Both the position numbers and the translations under genes were made by a program. A stretch of 23,345 nt of DNA, from contig JAYMTA010000888.1 of assembly GCA_036897625.1 (NCBI GenBank), positions 1-23,345 of the forward strand. Direction: 5' to 3'. Source of the DNA: Pelargonium cotyledonis (Eukaryota; Streptophyta; Magnoliopsida; Geraniales; Geraniaceae). This document shows, piece after piece, positions 1 through 12,457 of this stretch (position 1 is the stretch's first letter; each line of letters begins with the position of its first letter). The notes below the pieces were generated by a model. It was not told the origin of the DNA. It ran no database searches and saw only the letters and a program-made list of their open reading frames with translations.

Positions 1-1231
1 TATATATATATATATGATTGCTAAAATGTGATTTAAAACATTATAATATAAAAACAATTAAACTAATTTTACTTCATGAAATTTGGATTTATCGTTTTGT
101 ACACTAGTTGAGGACCTAGCTCGGAAGCTCACTTTATTAGTGTGTATATATAATGAAAACGGAGATGAAAACAAGTCGTCTATATAAGCATCTAACAAAA
201 GAAGTGAATAGTAAATAAAATCATTAAAAGAACAAAATATTATGGTGCAATAGGTTAAATATATGAATTTCAATGCTTATTACAAGTAAAAATGAATTGA
301 AGTTGAACCAACAAGAAAGCAGTCGGTACAAAATAAATTTTGTGACTAATAAGCACTAGAATGGAACAAAAAGTAAGAGCATTGGAATTTCCAATGTTGG
401 GTGTTCCATCTTTTTTAATTTGTATTTATCTGATTTGTTGATTTCACTAACACTCCAAGATTCTTGGTTGGTTCAAATAAATCATAGTACAGTTCCAGTA
501 TCTAATTATGTTTTTCTTTTTAAAGTTACCTTAGGTAGCTATGCTACACATTAATATATAACACTATTAGCCGTTGATTATGATCTTTATTTGATTGACT
601 GATCATTATATGGATGAAGTGGACTGCATGTGGATTTGAATTTTTTATTTTAGTTTTTTCTCTTTATGGGTAGCTAATAATTATGTATTATAAGGTAGGA
701 TTTGGATAAATTAATTAAACAATGACTCGATGCTTATAGACACAAAGATCATGGTGTAGATAATAATAGACAGCTAAATGACAACACAGAATAATTAAAG
801 CATATATAAATTATTATCATCTTGTTTTATAAAGCTTTGGGATCAAGAAGATATATAGGTTCCTTAATTCGATTTTCCATGTGACATGAAAACGTGTGTT
901 AATTATGTGTCATATTTATTTATGCTAATAAGGTATATAAAGAACCAACTTGTATGAATTATTTTATTGTTAAATGTGCCAACTTGAATAGATTCGAAAT
1001 CTAATCAATTTATAAACAAATAGTATGAATATGCATGCTTTCATCGGTCTGATATGCATTATGAATGAACTATTGTTTTATTCTCTTTATTATAAATAAA
1101 CCATTGCTGGTTTTTATAATGCATTCAACAAAAGATTTGATTTGAAATAAATTACATGCATGCAGTAAGAAAATGGAACTAGATTTACTACTAACGACGG
1201 TGTAGTCAACTGAAATGAGTTGTTTAATTTT

Positions 1232-1568
1232 AACTTGAGATTTTCAATTCAATTCTCAATAAAAATCAATTATAACTTCATAAGAGAGATTTATCGCTCT
1301 TGAGATTCCTTCCGGCCGGCTCGTACGATAATTTGCTTGAGTAGTACATGTGATCTGCTTTAAAAGCGTATGTTGATTTAATGCTGATCGCGGACTCATT
1401 TTGAATTCCTCGTGGTTAAAACAAACCAACAACAACAAAAAAATATAAATTTACCACTAATTAAATGCGTGAATCAATTGATAGGTGCTATTTTAGTTTA
1501 CTTGAGATCTCAAATTCGAGATTCAATAAATGCAATTGTGTTAGTAGAAATATATTTATCGTTCTCGT
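1232..1568. repeat. Diverged direct repeat pair
   Basis: Segments 1232-1302 and 1500-1568 share an ordered series of words: ACTTGAGAT, then TCAATAAA or similar, then CAATT, then AGA..ATTTATCG and TCT. The start-to-start distance is 268 bp and identity is moderate. It could be an old duplication or two ends of an unrecognised element. Confidence 0.35.
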
Positions 1569-3082
1569 GGTACTCTTAAGCTTGAATTTCTCATTGATCA
1601 TCTACTCACTTAAAATAAAAACAATCTAAACTATAACAAACCAATTTAGAAATAGATTCTAGACTCTGGAATGTACATTTTGAGAGATTAGTATATTTTC
1701 AAATACGAATATACTCTGAAGAATACAAAAGTAAAATTAACATATTCATTACAAATGTATACTTTTGTTATATAAACGAACCCAAATCCATTTTGATGGA
1801 TCTTCTTGGGAAAATTCTAAGAAACACTAAGTAGAAAATATGTTTTTCACGAGACATGTACTCCTGCAGGTTTTGATTGCTCAGTTCAACAACACATTTT
1901 GTGGAAAACAATAGTTTTGTTTGATATATGTTTTTGCTTTTTATAGAATGAAAACCCTATGATGTGATGACTGATGATGACCCATCCAAATGAGAAGGCA
2001 ACACATCCCCATCACAATTTCCACAAATATAACTAATAAATGAACCAATTATGCAATTAAGAGAACAAAAAAAATCCTATGGAAAAAAGAAATTCATGTC
2101 CTAAGATAACATTTGTGAACACTAAATCCTTAGGTGGAGTGGATGGTAATTCATTTTCAAACTAGGTATAGAACTCGCGTTTAAGTTGTATTTAGAGTAA
2201 CAATATACAACAAATATCATTTGATAAGAATATAACATTGGTTTTTATATATAGACCAACAAATGTTATCTAAATAATAAGTGTATCCGAAATTAACCGT
2301 TAAATGTTTTGTAATTACTAAAGAAACAACGTCCATATATATTTGAACTTTCTCTTTTGATTTGTTTTCTTGCTCTTTTAGTCCGATCTCAATCCCAAGT
2401 TCTTGGCGCTTACAATCATAGGGAGCTTCTTTGTTTTGCTACCTTGACCTACATACTCTACATTGTGATGTTTTACTTTTCTTTTGTTGGCGCTTGTACT
2501 TGGTTTTCTCCTTAAAAACTTGATCTACCATAAGAAGTACTTTTGTTGATCATACAAAAATTGTTAAGCATTTTCAGTTCATCATTTAAGCTATAACTTT
2601 ATTGCAAAAATATTTTCAAAAATACTTTATATTTTTAAAATTATTTGTTCAAATTTTAATTATTGCCTCACAAGAAATTTGTTTTTTTTAGTCCCGATCA
2701 TTCAATAAAATTTTCATTTTATTATTACACTAAACGGAATAAAAACTCTTGATATGTTCCTAATACAAGACTGTTAACAGCTCCTAATTAAGTGACCCCA
2801 TAATTAATTATTTATGTACTTAAATCTGAAACAAATGAAAGTTGAAGCAACGTACGTCAGCGAAGTTTGGTCATGGAATGAAAATAATGGTGATTACGAG
2901 ACTTGAGAAGATGAAAACGACCGGTCACAAACTGTAATGTTGGCAAAAGCCAAATGGACCACTGTGTGTTCTGTGTCTGTCGCCAAAGCAAAGCATATGT
3001 TTAGATATTGGAATTGTGGGCTCTATACATAACTTGTACTGACTCAGTGCTATTTATAATATAATATAATGAAGACCCTGCA

Positions 3083-3244
3083 ATGGAGATGGAATTGGAG
3101 ATCGGCGAAGACGACGATGATGGGCATCAACATCAAGATTTGGCATATAGTAATATTTATATGGGACTGGGTGCATGTGTTCCACAGTGCTTGGGACCGA
3201 CAATTATGGGTCCACTACCACCAACCATATATCATATAATATGA
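3083..3244 (+). other. Small open reading frame, 53 codons, function unknown
   Basis: An ATG at 3083 opens 53 codons ending at TGA 3242-3244. The predicted peptide starts MEMELEIGEDDDD, then has HQHQ and a Gly/Pro-rich tail with Cys-x3-Cys. A second ATG at 3069 opens about 56 codons in another frame over the same bases. A TATA-like AT stretch (about 3051-3068) lies just upstream. The segment is less AT-rich than its surroundings. I recognise no family; chance openness is quite possible. Confidence 0.2.
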
Positions 3245-4865
3245 TACACTCCAAGTTTTTTTTTCCTCTCAATTAAATTTTTAAATATGATTGTATGATC
3301 ATTCTAACCATCTAGAATGCACAGTGTTTGTGTCGTTTAAAATTTTGTTTTGGTTACAGATGCTTTTAATTTTCAAAGCGAAAGTAATTTTTTAGATTTA
3401 CGTACTGCAAATTGTGATCTCTTTTGTTTAAATAGTGATTATTGCTTTGATAGTAAGTTAAGATGTTAGAGTTAATTTGTAGAAAGACGTAAATCTGTGG
3501 TAGTTTTTTATGGGTGTGTGCGCATGAGTTGTAGATGAATTAGAAAATGACTAAGAGTGTGGTGGTTTAGCCATAGTCATTCGATCAGTGTTCAAATTTG
3601 TTGCTGAATCAAATGACAAATCCGCTAGTGGCAAATGACGGTTGACAGAGCCCTCTCACGTTTTAAACTTAAAGTGCAATAGTTGTTAGTTGTTTCTTCA
3701 AGCTGTAGAGGAGGATTTCAGTGTCTCCGGTTTGACTATTCTCTGTAGCTAAGGTATTATTTGTTAACACAACTAAAAAATTGTTTAAAGCGTTGAAATT
3801 GTTTTTAAAAATTGAATTGAGTGTAATAGTATTTTTAAGCGTATCATTTAATTCGCGTGTTCTCATGAGATGTTCAATGTTGATCATTATACATTATAAC
3901 ATACATATCCCGTAACACTGTAGTTGAAACCACTGTAAAAAACATCAAATTTGTCCGAATTCAACGACAAATGTGATCGATCTTATCAAGTGAAACAACA
4001 GTTATGACGGACTAGAAGGGGACGAGGAGATGGGCGAGAGGCGCAGATTAGTCGGCGAGGAAATGGAAATAGAAGGGAAGAGACGTGAGAGCAAGAAGTG
4101 AGGTGGGGTCTACAACTAGCTAGCTAGGGACCAAGGGGTGATGTGGGGTCCACCAAATAGTTGCATTCCACGCGAGAGCGGGTCCCACGATAAAGACAAC
4201 AGCAATTGGGGCAGCCAGCCAGCCTTGCCCAGCCCCATAAGAAACCGTTGCTAATGTATACCACCGAGATACAAACAGATTAGCACTCCATTTTATTATT
4301 TTATTTTTTTTCAATAATGGATAATGTGAATGAAAATTCTAATTTTTTTATCACTAAAAAAAACAATAATTTAAATATTTCGTGTAAAAATAATTTACAT
4401 TTGTGTTCTTCATTTTTCAAACTAAAAAATTGGATTATTTAGATCAAGTAGTAATACGAAAAAGAAGAAGAAGAAGAAAAAAAATAACACAAACTCAAAT
4501 AATTCATCAACTTCAATAGTTTAAAACTGATTGTTTAATATTTTTTTATAATTTACTTTACACGAGTTATTAATTATATTTAATATATAATTTAAGTTCA
4601 TTACGACTCTCATTTTAAGATGAAGAAATCAACGAGATCAGTTAAATGATTATGATAATGTCGTAGCAACGAATAGTAATTAGTTGTAATTTTTTTTTGT
4701 TAAAAAAATCACTCGTATTGAAACAAAAATATAAGATAAAAAGATAAATAAACCAAATTTTGAGACATCAAGAGTAATAAATAAAATAAATAAATAATTT
4801 TTTTTATATAAAAAAAAGGTTGTATTTTTCTCCTTGTTTTCTCTGGGGATTGCTTGCTGTTGCTG

Positions 4866-4877
4866 TATTTATATAGA
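4866..4877 (+). promoter_or_regulatory. TATA box of the Dof gene
   Basis: TATTTATATAGA at 4866-4877 is a good plant TATA box. It would place transcription start near 4900-4906, immediately before a CT-rich leader, giving a leader of about 160 nt to the ATG at 5063. This is inferred from sequence only. Confidence 0.6.
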
Positions 4878-4908
4878 GCTCTGGCCTTGTTTGCTTTCCT
4901 TACTTTGC

Positions 4909-4992
4909 ATGACTCTCTCTCTCTCTCCTTCTCTAGCAACTTCTCTTCTTCTCTCCTCTCTGACACTTGATCATCAGATCAGTGAGTGTTGA
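4909..4992 (+). other. Possible upstream ORF in the Dof leader
   Basis: ATG at 4909 opens 27 codons ending at TGA 4990-4992, well before the main ATG. It lies so close to the predicted transcription start that it may be absent from, or at the extreme 5' end of, the mRNA. Whether it is translated is unknown. Confidence 0.3.
4912..4957 (+). repeat. CT-rich microsatellite in the Dof 5' leader
   Basis: A nearly pure CT dinucleotide run starts near 4913 and continues as TTCTCT-type pyrimidine sequence to about 4957. CT-rich tracts just after the transcription start are common in plant core promoters and leaders. The run also encodes the Leu/Ser part of a short upstream ORF (4909-4992). Confidence 0.7.
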
Positions 4993-5062
4993 GATATTCA
5001 AGCTGCTGGTAGCTACTAAAACTGATCAATTGAGTGGTGGTGATTGATTCATTATTGCATGG

Positions 5063-6521
5063 ATGGATCCTTCAACTGCACAACACCACCACCTCCATCA
5101 GGTAATTCACCTACAAATCATCCTTTCATAATTATGATTTTGATTATGATTACCATGAAACCACACAAGTTTTTTATTTCTTTTCATTTTTCTTGTTTTA
5201 ATCATATATAATAATTAACACTTAATTACTTCACCTTCTCTTTCAATTTTCATGTTTTTCTTTCCCTCTTTCTTTCAATTTTCTTGGTGATTTCGCATCT
5301 AAATTCCAAAAAGACGACTTATCACAAGAAATTCTCTAAAAGAAGGTCATTAAACAAACAAAAAAAGAGTTTGTGATTTAGTTCTTGTAAATCTGTTGTT
5401 CTAGATTGCTAATTCGAATCGGGTTGATCTATTTTTGTTGTTTTTGCATTTGGCTCGATCTGCTAATAAAATCGACCAAACTTAAGTTTGTGCGCTTGGG
5501 AAAGATAAAAATGTATGAATTGTTTGACATTTATATCATTTTTTTTTTCTTTTTACTCCAATGGCTAATTGAGAAAATTGTACAGGAAATGTCTTCAAAC
5601 AGGAACACACTAGAGAACATGTTGGTTTGCTCAAAAACACAGCAAGATCCAAAGAAGCCAAGGCCTCAACCAGAGCAAGCTCTCAAGTGCCCAAGGTGTG
5701 ACTCCATTAACACCAAGTTCTGCTACTACAACAACTACAGCCTCTCTCAGCCCAGATACTTCTGCAAGTCTTGTAGAAGGTACTGGACCAAAGGTGGAAC
5801 CTTGAGGAATGTTCCAGTGGGTGGAGGGTGCAGGAAGAACAAAAGACCCTCATCTTCATCATCATCTTCACCATCAGCAACAAAGAGGTCTCAAGATCAT
5901 CAGCCACTGATCAATATCACAAGCCCACTCTCACACCTGACCTATGACTCCAATGACCTCACTCTAGCCTTTGCCAGGCTCCAGAAACAACAACCCAGTA
6001 CCCACCTAGGGTTTGATCAAGCTCATGAGCATCATGACCAGTTCTCAATGATGGGCATGAACCCAGTGGCTCCAGCTGGTAATTTTCTTGATGCACTCAG
6101 GTGTGGGTATCTGGATCAGAGCCAGAACCAGAACCCAAACAATTTCCAAAACATGTACTATGGTTATGGAGAAGCTGGAAATGAGCAGTTGGAGAATGGG
6201 TCTGCAGGGTCAGAAATGGTGAACCCATATTGTGGTGGTGGTGATCAAATGGTGAGCACTAGCAGTGGAGCAGCAACAGGTGTGACAGTGACAACAATGA
6301 AGCAAGGTGATGTGTGCAATAATGGAATAAGTAGTTGTAGCAGCAGAGAAGGTACTGATCAAAACAGGATCTTGTGGGGCTTTCCATGGCAGCTGAATGG
6401 TGAGCTTCAGAGCAGTAACAGCAACAGCAACAATATGGGTGATGTGGTTGATTCAGGAAGGGAAATGTGGAATGGGATTGCTCCATCTTGGCATGGACTT
6501 CTCAATAGCCCCTTAATGTAG
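5063..6521 (+). CDS. Dof-type zinc finger transcription factor (DOF2.1-like)
   Basis: Nuclear DNA-binding protein of the plant-specific Dof family, which recognises AAAG cores. I model two exons, 5063-5101 and 5586-6521, joined in phase over a GT..AG intron of 484 nt, giving 324 aa. The N-terminus reads MDPSTAQ and is followed by a Leu-Glu-Asn-Met-Leu motif. The Dof finger spans about residues 46-100 in a C-x2-C-x21-C-x2-C arrangement (C48, C51, C73, C76), followed by the basic CRKNKR tail. A Ser7 tract (102-108) follows, then [12 protein letters not shown] (137-148), an Asn/Gln-rich region, and a conserved end [13 protein letters not shown]. The single intron before the finger is typical of Dof genes. 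The N-terminal and C-terminal motifs recall proteins annotated as DOF2.1-like, but orthology is inference. ATG 5063 is chosen because it is in frame across the splice; another ATG at 5059 is out of frame, and Met15 is an alternative start. Confidence 0.93.
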
Positions 6522-6956
6522 AATTTTTTAGGGTTTTTTTTTTCTTTCTTTTTTTGCTTTTTGTTTAGTGTGTGGTAGTGATCATCAACTCATTGTGGGG
6601 TAAGAAGGAAAGAGATGGACTAATTATTAATAGAAATGTGTAATTTCTGTTTTTTTTTTATTAATTCAATGATCTTTTGCAATGGTTTTTGTACTTCAAG
6701 AGATTTGATTCACTTGGATCACAACTCTATCCTAGCTAATTAATTGATTCCAATGGTTCTTAAAATATTTTCTTAAGTTTTATCCTCAACTTAATTTCAG
6801 GATATTTTCTTCGTACAATCAAACCCTCTTAAAACACTTAAAATTTTTTTTCAGTTATTAAAAAAATGTCATTAGTTTCAACTACGTTGAAGAGTAAGAA
6901 CATGTTCATTTAACCGATCTATTTTCTATTTTAATTATACTTTTCTAAAAAAAAAC

Positions 6957-7003
6957 AATTGCCTAGCTTTGTCGTCACTCCAAAGCTAGTTCCTCGGGCA
7001 ATT
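6957..7003. repeat. Inverted repeat / hairpin with bulge
   Basis: The arms CTAGCTTTG (6963-6971) and CAAAGCTAG (6981-6989) are perfectly complementary over 9 bp around a 9-nt loop. Beyond an 8-nt one-sided bulge (6990-6997) the stem continues with AATTGC (6957-6962) and GCAATT (6998-7003). It lies about 440 nt beyond the Dof stop, probably past its 3' UTR. Confidence 0.6.
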
Positions 7004-8159
7004 TTAGAACTTTGTTTTTCTCTTATAGAATAGAATTTATGTCGAATCTCTACTAATAATGATATTTTGAGTCTTAATGTCTTTCAAAAAATCTTTTAGT
7101 GCTATATACCATTTCTTTGCTCTCCATTTATTTTAAATTCTGGCTCCGTCTATGCATGCAACTTTACAAATACGAGACTCTTCCATTAAATTATTTCATA
7201 GAATAAAAAAATATATATGGATAAGAGAATTGATGAAAATGATTAAAAATGAATAATTCGAAATTTGTTTGGTAACCAAGTAAAGAAAGTGGCAGAGAGG
7301 TTTGCATATAATAATGTTTCTAGAACGAGGAGATAGAGAGTGATGTTTCATGGGTCAGTTAAGTCTGAACTCACTGAGGAATTAAAAGGTTGTCGTTGAA
7401 GCAACAGCAGCTAAGCTAATAGCTACTACTTGTACTGCAAAATTTTAAAGACTTTGGATTTCGAGTGAAATTGCTGGTTTTCAAAATATTCTATATCTGT
7501 CACCATACATTCCTATTTTTAACGACACTAAACTAATGCTACTAGGCCACAACATTGAATATCAAATCTTGGTTGCACCAAAATTATTAGTATATGATAA
7601 TGGTTCGATGAGTTGGGCTGTGTTTTTTTTCATAAATAAATTTGGAATTTCAGCGAGGCATGAGCACCATTTTCGGGATGGATTTGCTGCTACTGCCAGT
7701 TTTTTCAGACAAAATCCGAAGTTAGATTTGGGCGTGACTTAGTTTATAATAAACAACCAATAATCAGGCTGAGATAGTGACCGTCTACTACTATCAGTTG
7801 ACAATTTTGGAGCCTTGCCGGTCACATTTCAAATGCTATTTTAAACAAATGCATGGATTCTTGTCATTTTATATGCTTCTAAAATTTAATAAACAAATGC
7901 ATATAGTGTTTGAGATATTAATATATTGTTTAAGAGTGACCATTTTGTCATATAAATAGTTAAGAAAAAGAAGTTGATCACGTAGACAATGAGTTGTCCA
8001 AATACAAATACTTCGATGCAAATTTTGTTGTTCACGAAAGATAATATACTGTTTACGTGGAAACTCGATATGTATTCAGAGAATCGCTTCAAATCACAAA
8101 TGGTGTATGAATAGTACGAAGTATACTTGAGGGAGTTGTAGAAATAAGATCTTTTTTCT

Positions 8160-8650
8160 CTCTTTTCAAGAGGGTTAATTATTTATAAAGGTGAATTAAT
8201 GTAGCGATGTTAGCATGTTGACATAGTCGGTCCGGCTGTGAGATCCACTTGCAATTTTTGGCCCTAACTGTTTGGATGAGTCCACCAAGAATAAGGGGTG
8301 GAGTGGACCCTCGAGGAGAGCCTACTGCTATAAGTAGTATACTAGTATCCCCCAGTTCCGAATGGTATTGGTTTCCCCATGTAAGTCCTACAAGCCACAA
8401 GGAGTGTTGTGGAGATTTTGGGAGCGCTTGTTGTTCCGAGTAACGACCAAGCGCTTATGATGAATTCCAAAAGTGTGGAGGTAGAGTAGGGAGTGCTCAT
8501 GATATCTTGAGCGGAGGTATGCTCGGGTGTACTATTAGAAATCAACGAAACGTATGATCACGAAGAGCGAATGCAAAAGCCTGGATAGTCGGTTCACACG
8601 GGATTGGTTGCAAACCAGTCAGTTTTTAAGCATTCACATCGTCATTGACC
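8160..8650. other. Unassigned GC-richer, repeat-like block
   Basis: Composition shifts upward in GC against the surrounding AT-rich DNA, and both strands carry overlapping open frames of 60-73 codons without recognisable domains. A hairpin with arms AGCGCTTG (8423-8430) and CAAGCGCT (8448-8455) lies inside. Just after it, two similar words (TTTTTAAGCATTCACATCG near 8625 and TTTTAAGCACTCACACCGG near 8678) form an imperfect direct repeat. It looks like a relic of a repetitive element, perhaps part of an LTR retrotransposon, but I see no gag, protease, RT or integrase motif and no clear ends. Confidence 0.3.
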
Positions 8651-9479
8651 TTTAACTTCCGTATAACTTGGAGACAATTTTAAGCACTCACACCGGGTTC
8701 GGTGTGATCAAGTCGCCTGCCATGGCTTTAAAACGTCACATGTCACATTTTTATTAGTCGATTCCTTTTGGATCTCATCACTAGCCTTTGTTACATATAA
8801 CTAATTGAAATTGTACATATATAAAAAGGTGTAACGTGTCAATATAGATCTGCAGATCCCAGTGGCAGTAGCTTTCAAATTTTCTCCACTCTAATTTTTC
8901 AAAATCAGAGCACTACATTATTTGAAGAAATCTATGCCGACAATTGAAATTTACTTACAATATTTATAAATCACTTGCTCTGAATTAGTCTGTGGTTTGG
9001 ACCTTAGAGAAGCAACTTGCCATGTCAATTTCAAACCATTTTGTGCATAACAAGTCTCATGTATAACCAAAGACTCTTGTGAACATAAAAATGTTCAAAC
9101 GCAGCTTATATTATCAAGTGGAAACAAGCAGGCCAGCATAGAATACAAGTACTTTTCATTAGACACAAAGTAGTTCAGACAAGAACAACAAGGTAGTGTT
9201 TGGCATGTGACTGAGATTCTCATTCCTGATTCCTCGTGCTCGAATTATGTTTTTTTTTTAACCTATTGGATAGGGTGGGTGCACAAATAATGGGTAGTAG
9301 ATCGAAAAGGGACAAAAAACTAAAGAAACACGTATATAAATTGAACTACCATTTTGGTCTCAATAGAACATTTGCAACAAAAGAAGGTTCATATGAAAAG
9401 CTAATGTTCTAAAACAGAGATCCATGAAACATTGAATGACAAAAAGGTTTGGAACCTTGACGGGATGCTTGAATAATGT

Positions 9480-11155
<1,676 letters not shown>

Positions 11156-11259
11156 GGCGGCTGCGCGAGGTGGTTCTTGGACTCCGACGAAAGGCTGTGA
11201 TGGAGCTTCGAGTCCTCGGCTGGAAGAGAGAGCTTAGCGATGCCGCCACTAGCGATGAA

Positions 11260-11427
11260 AAACCCTAAATTTTGAACTTAATAATTGCACGCCACTATTT
11301 CTTGCTATTTTCACAAATGGCCCTTATGTTTCGTATTGTTTTCACTTTTGTCCCATTTTCACTGTTACAGGCCATGAGCATAATAATATGTAGCCCAATG
11401 TTCAAAAATAGCCCATTACTCGGCCCA
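11260..11427 (-). promoter_or_regulatory. RPS23 promoter: telo-box plus three site II elements
   Basis: On the plus strand AAACCCTAA lies at 11260-11268, AGCCCA at 11392-11397 and 11410-11415, and GGCCCA at 11422-11427; on the gene strand these read TTAGGGTTT, TGGGCT twice and TGGGCC. In plants, site II motifs (bound by TCP factors) combined with a telo-box are the recognised architecture for growth-linked expression of ribosomal protein genes. The positions, about 105 and 240-270 nt before the ATG, fit that arrangement. No clear TATA box is visible, which is usual for this class. Confidence 0.75.
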
Positions 11428-12457
11428 TCTTGGTGAGAAACCTTTCTATTTTTAAGGATCGTCCATTTTTCAGCCTAAAAAGTTTCTCATCAAGAATGTG
11501 TTGAGTAGCGATTGATCCTGAGACCTCTTTCCACTCACAGTTGAATTAACCAATTGCGTCACCCGTTATAAGGATCAGTTACTAACCATATCTTTTGAAT
11601 ATTTTTATTTTTTCAGTAGCAATGGCTGAAAGTATGGTTCTAATGTTTATTGTGGCGACCAAATATATCGAGTATAATTAATATAATTGATATTTTTTAG
11701 TGAACATAAACTCACTTATGTTTATATGATTCAAGAATACATGAGCTTGAATCGTATCAGTAAGTTACGCGTATGATTGTAAGACATATATTAATTGATA
11801 TTTTTTTAGTGAACATAAACTCAACTATGTTTATATGATTCAAGAATACACGAGCTTGAATTGTATCAGTGTACGATTGTAAGACATGAAAGTAATTGTC
11901 ACATCTCACGTTATTTGGTAGCCCTTATGTGTCCAACATGTTACATCACTTCTGCAATGTGTATCTGAAAATTACTTGACATGCTCCCAAGTTTTGGTGA
12001 AACTATAGCTTGGATCTGAAAATCTTCTAATTGAACTCAACTTTTATAACAGAAGCCACCACAAGAGCAGACATCAGGTTAACCAAACCAACAGTGCACT
12101 ATACACATAATGTGGGAAAATCCAGTATATAAAATTATACAAGCAAGACTCTCTCATGAACATTTATATGCATCTTCCTCTACAAACCAAAAGGTAGAGA
12201 AGATCTGTAGCTGCTTCTTCCCATTACAAGAGAGTTCAAAACTAGTACTAATATAACTTTCAATCCATTGGTTACAGGCAAATAGATAGATTAGAGAGAT
12301 TCTGCATTGCTATAATCTAAGTTTTGCTATAACAAGACATGAACCAACAGTCATAAGCATGAGAGACTTGATTGATCAGAAGACAAAAAGTTGCATAATT
12401 AGAGAATGACAATAAACAGAATCGTGCAAAGATTACTGAACCTGTCGCGGCTCTTTT
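11270..12457. other. Intergenic region between RPS23 and the ICR-like gene
   Basis: Contains the RPS23 promoter at its left end, then an AT-rich stretch with an imperfect tandem duplication (11686-11887), then the probable 3' UTR of the minus-strand coiled-coil gene (12457 leftwards, end not determined). I see no coding gene. Confidence 0.6.
11686..11887. repeat. Imperfect tandem duplication, about 109-bp period
   Basis: Unit 1 runs from about 11686 to 11787 and unit 2 from about 11794 to 11887; both begin ATTGATATTTTTT(T)AGTGAAC and end GATTGTAAGACAT. Each copy contains two hairpins. In copy 1 these are AACATAA/TTATGTT (11703-11709, 11716-11722) and GATTCAAG/CTTGAATC (11728-11735, 11746-11753); in copy 2 both stems have decayed by a base. 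Identity looks high, roughly nine in ten bases, apart from a short deletion near the end of unit 2. Confidence 0.75.

Larger units (their letters stand above)
1..4865. other. AT-rich intergenic and distal promoter DNA upstream of the Dof gene
   Basis: I find no convincing protein gene here; reading frames are short and stop-rich in all six frames. It opens with a (TA)n run. Contents include a diverged direct repeat pair (about 1232-1302 and 1500-1568), an imperfect hairpin with arms at 2232-2239 and 2262-2269, a locally GC-richer stretch with two overlapping small ORFs (3069-3244), a purine-rich GC-elevated block (about 4010-4130), one GGTCCCAC match to the class I TCP consensus (4181-4188), and an AAG microsatellite near 4461-4477. 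The last few hundred bases are presumably promoter for the Dof gene, which is inference from position. Confidence 0.6.
6522..9479. other. Intergenic region between convergent Dof and RPS23 genes
   Basis: This holds the 3' UTR of the Dof gene (AT-rich, T-runs, ending perhaps around 6660-6700) and, at its right end, the 3' UTR of the minus-strand ribosomal protein gene. Between them I find a bulged hairpin (6957-7003) and a GC-richer unassigned block (about 8160-8650). No credible protein gene is present; ORFs are short and match no family I know. Confidence 0.6.

Noticed and set aside
4120..4314. 64-codon minus-strand frame with hydrophobic and Trp-rich stretches
   Set aside because: No homology that I recognise, no promoter or splice context; probably a by-product of the GC-elevated stretch.
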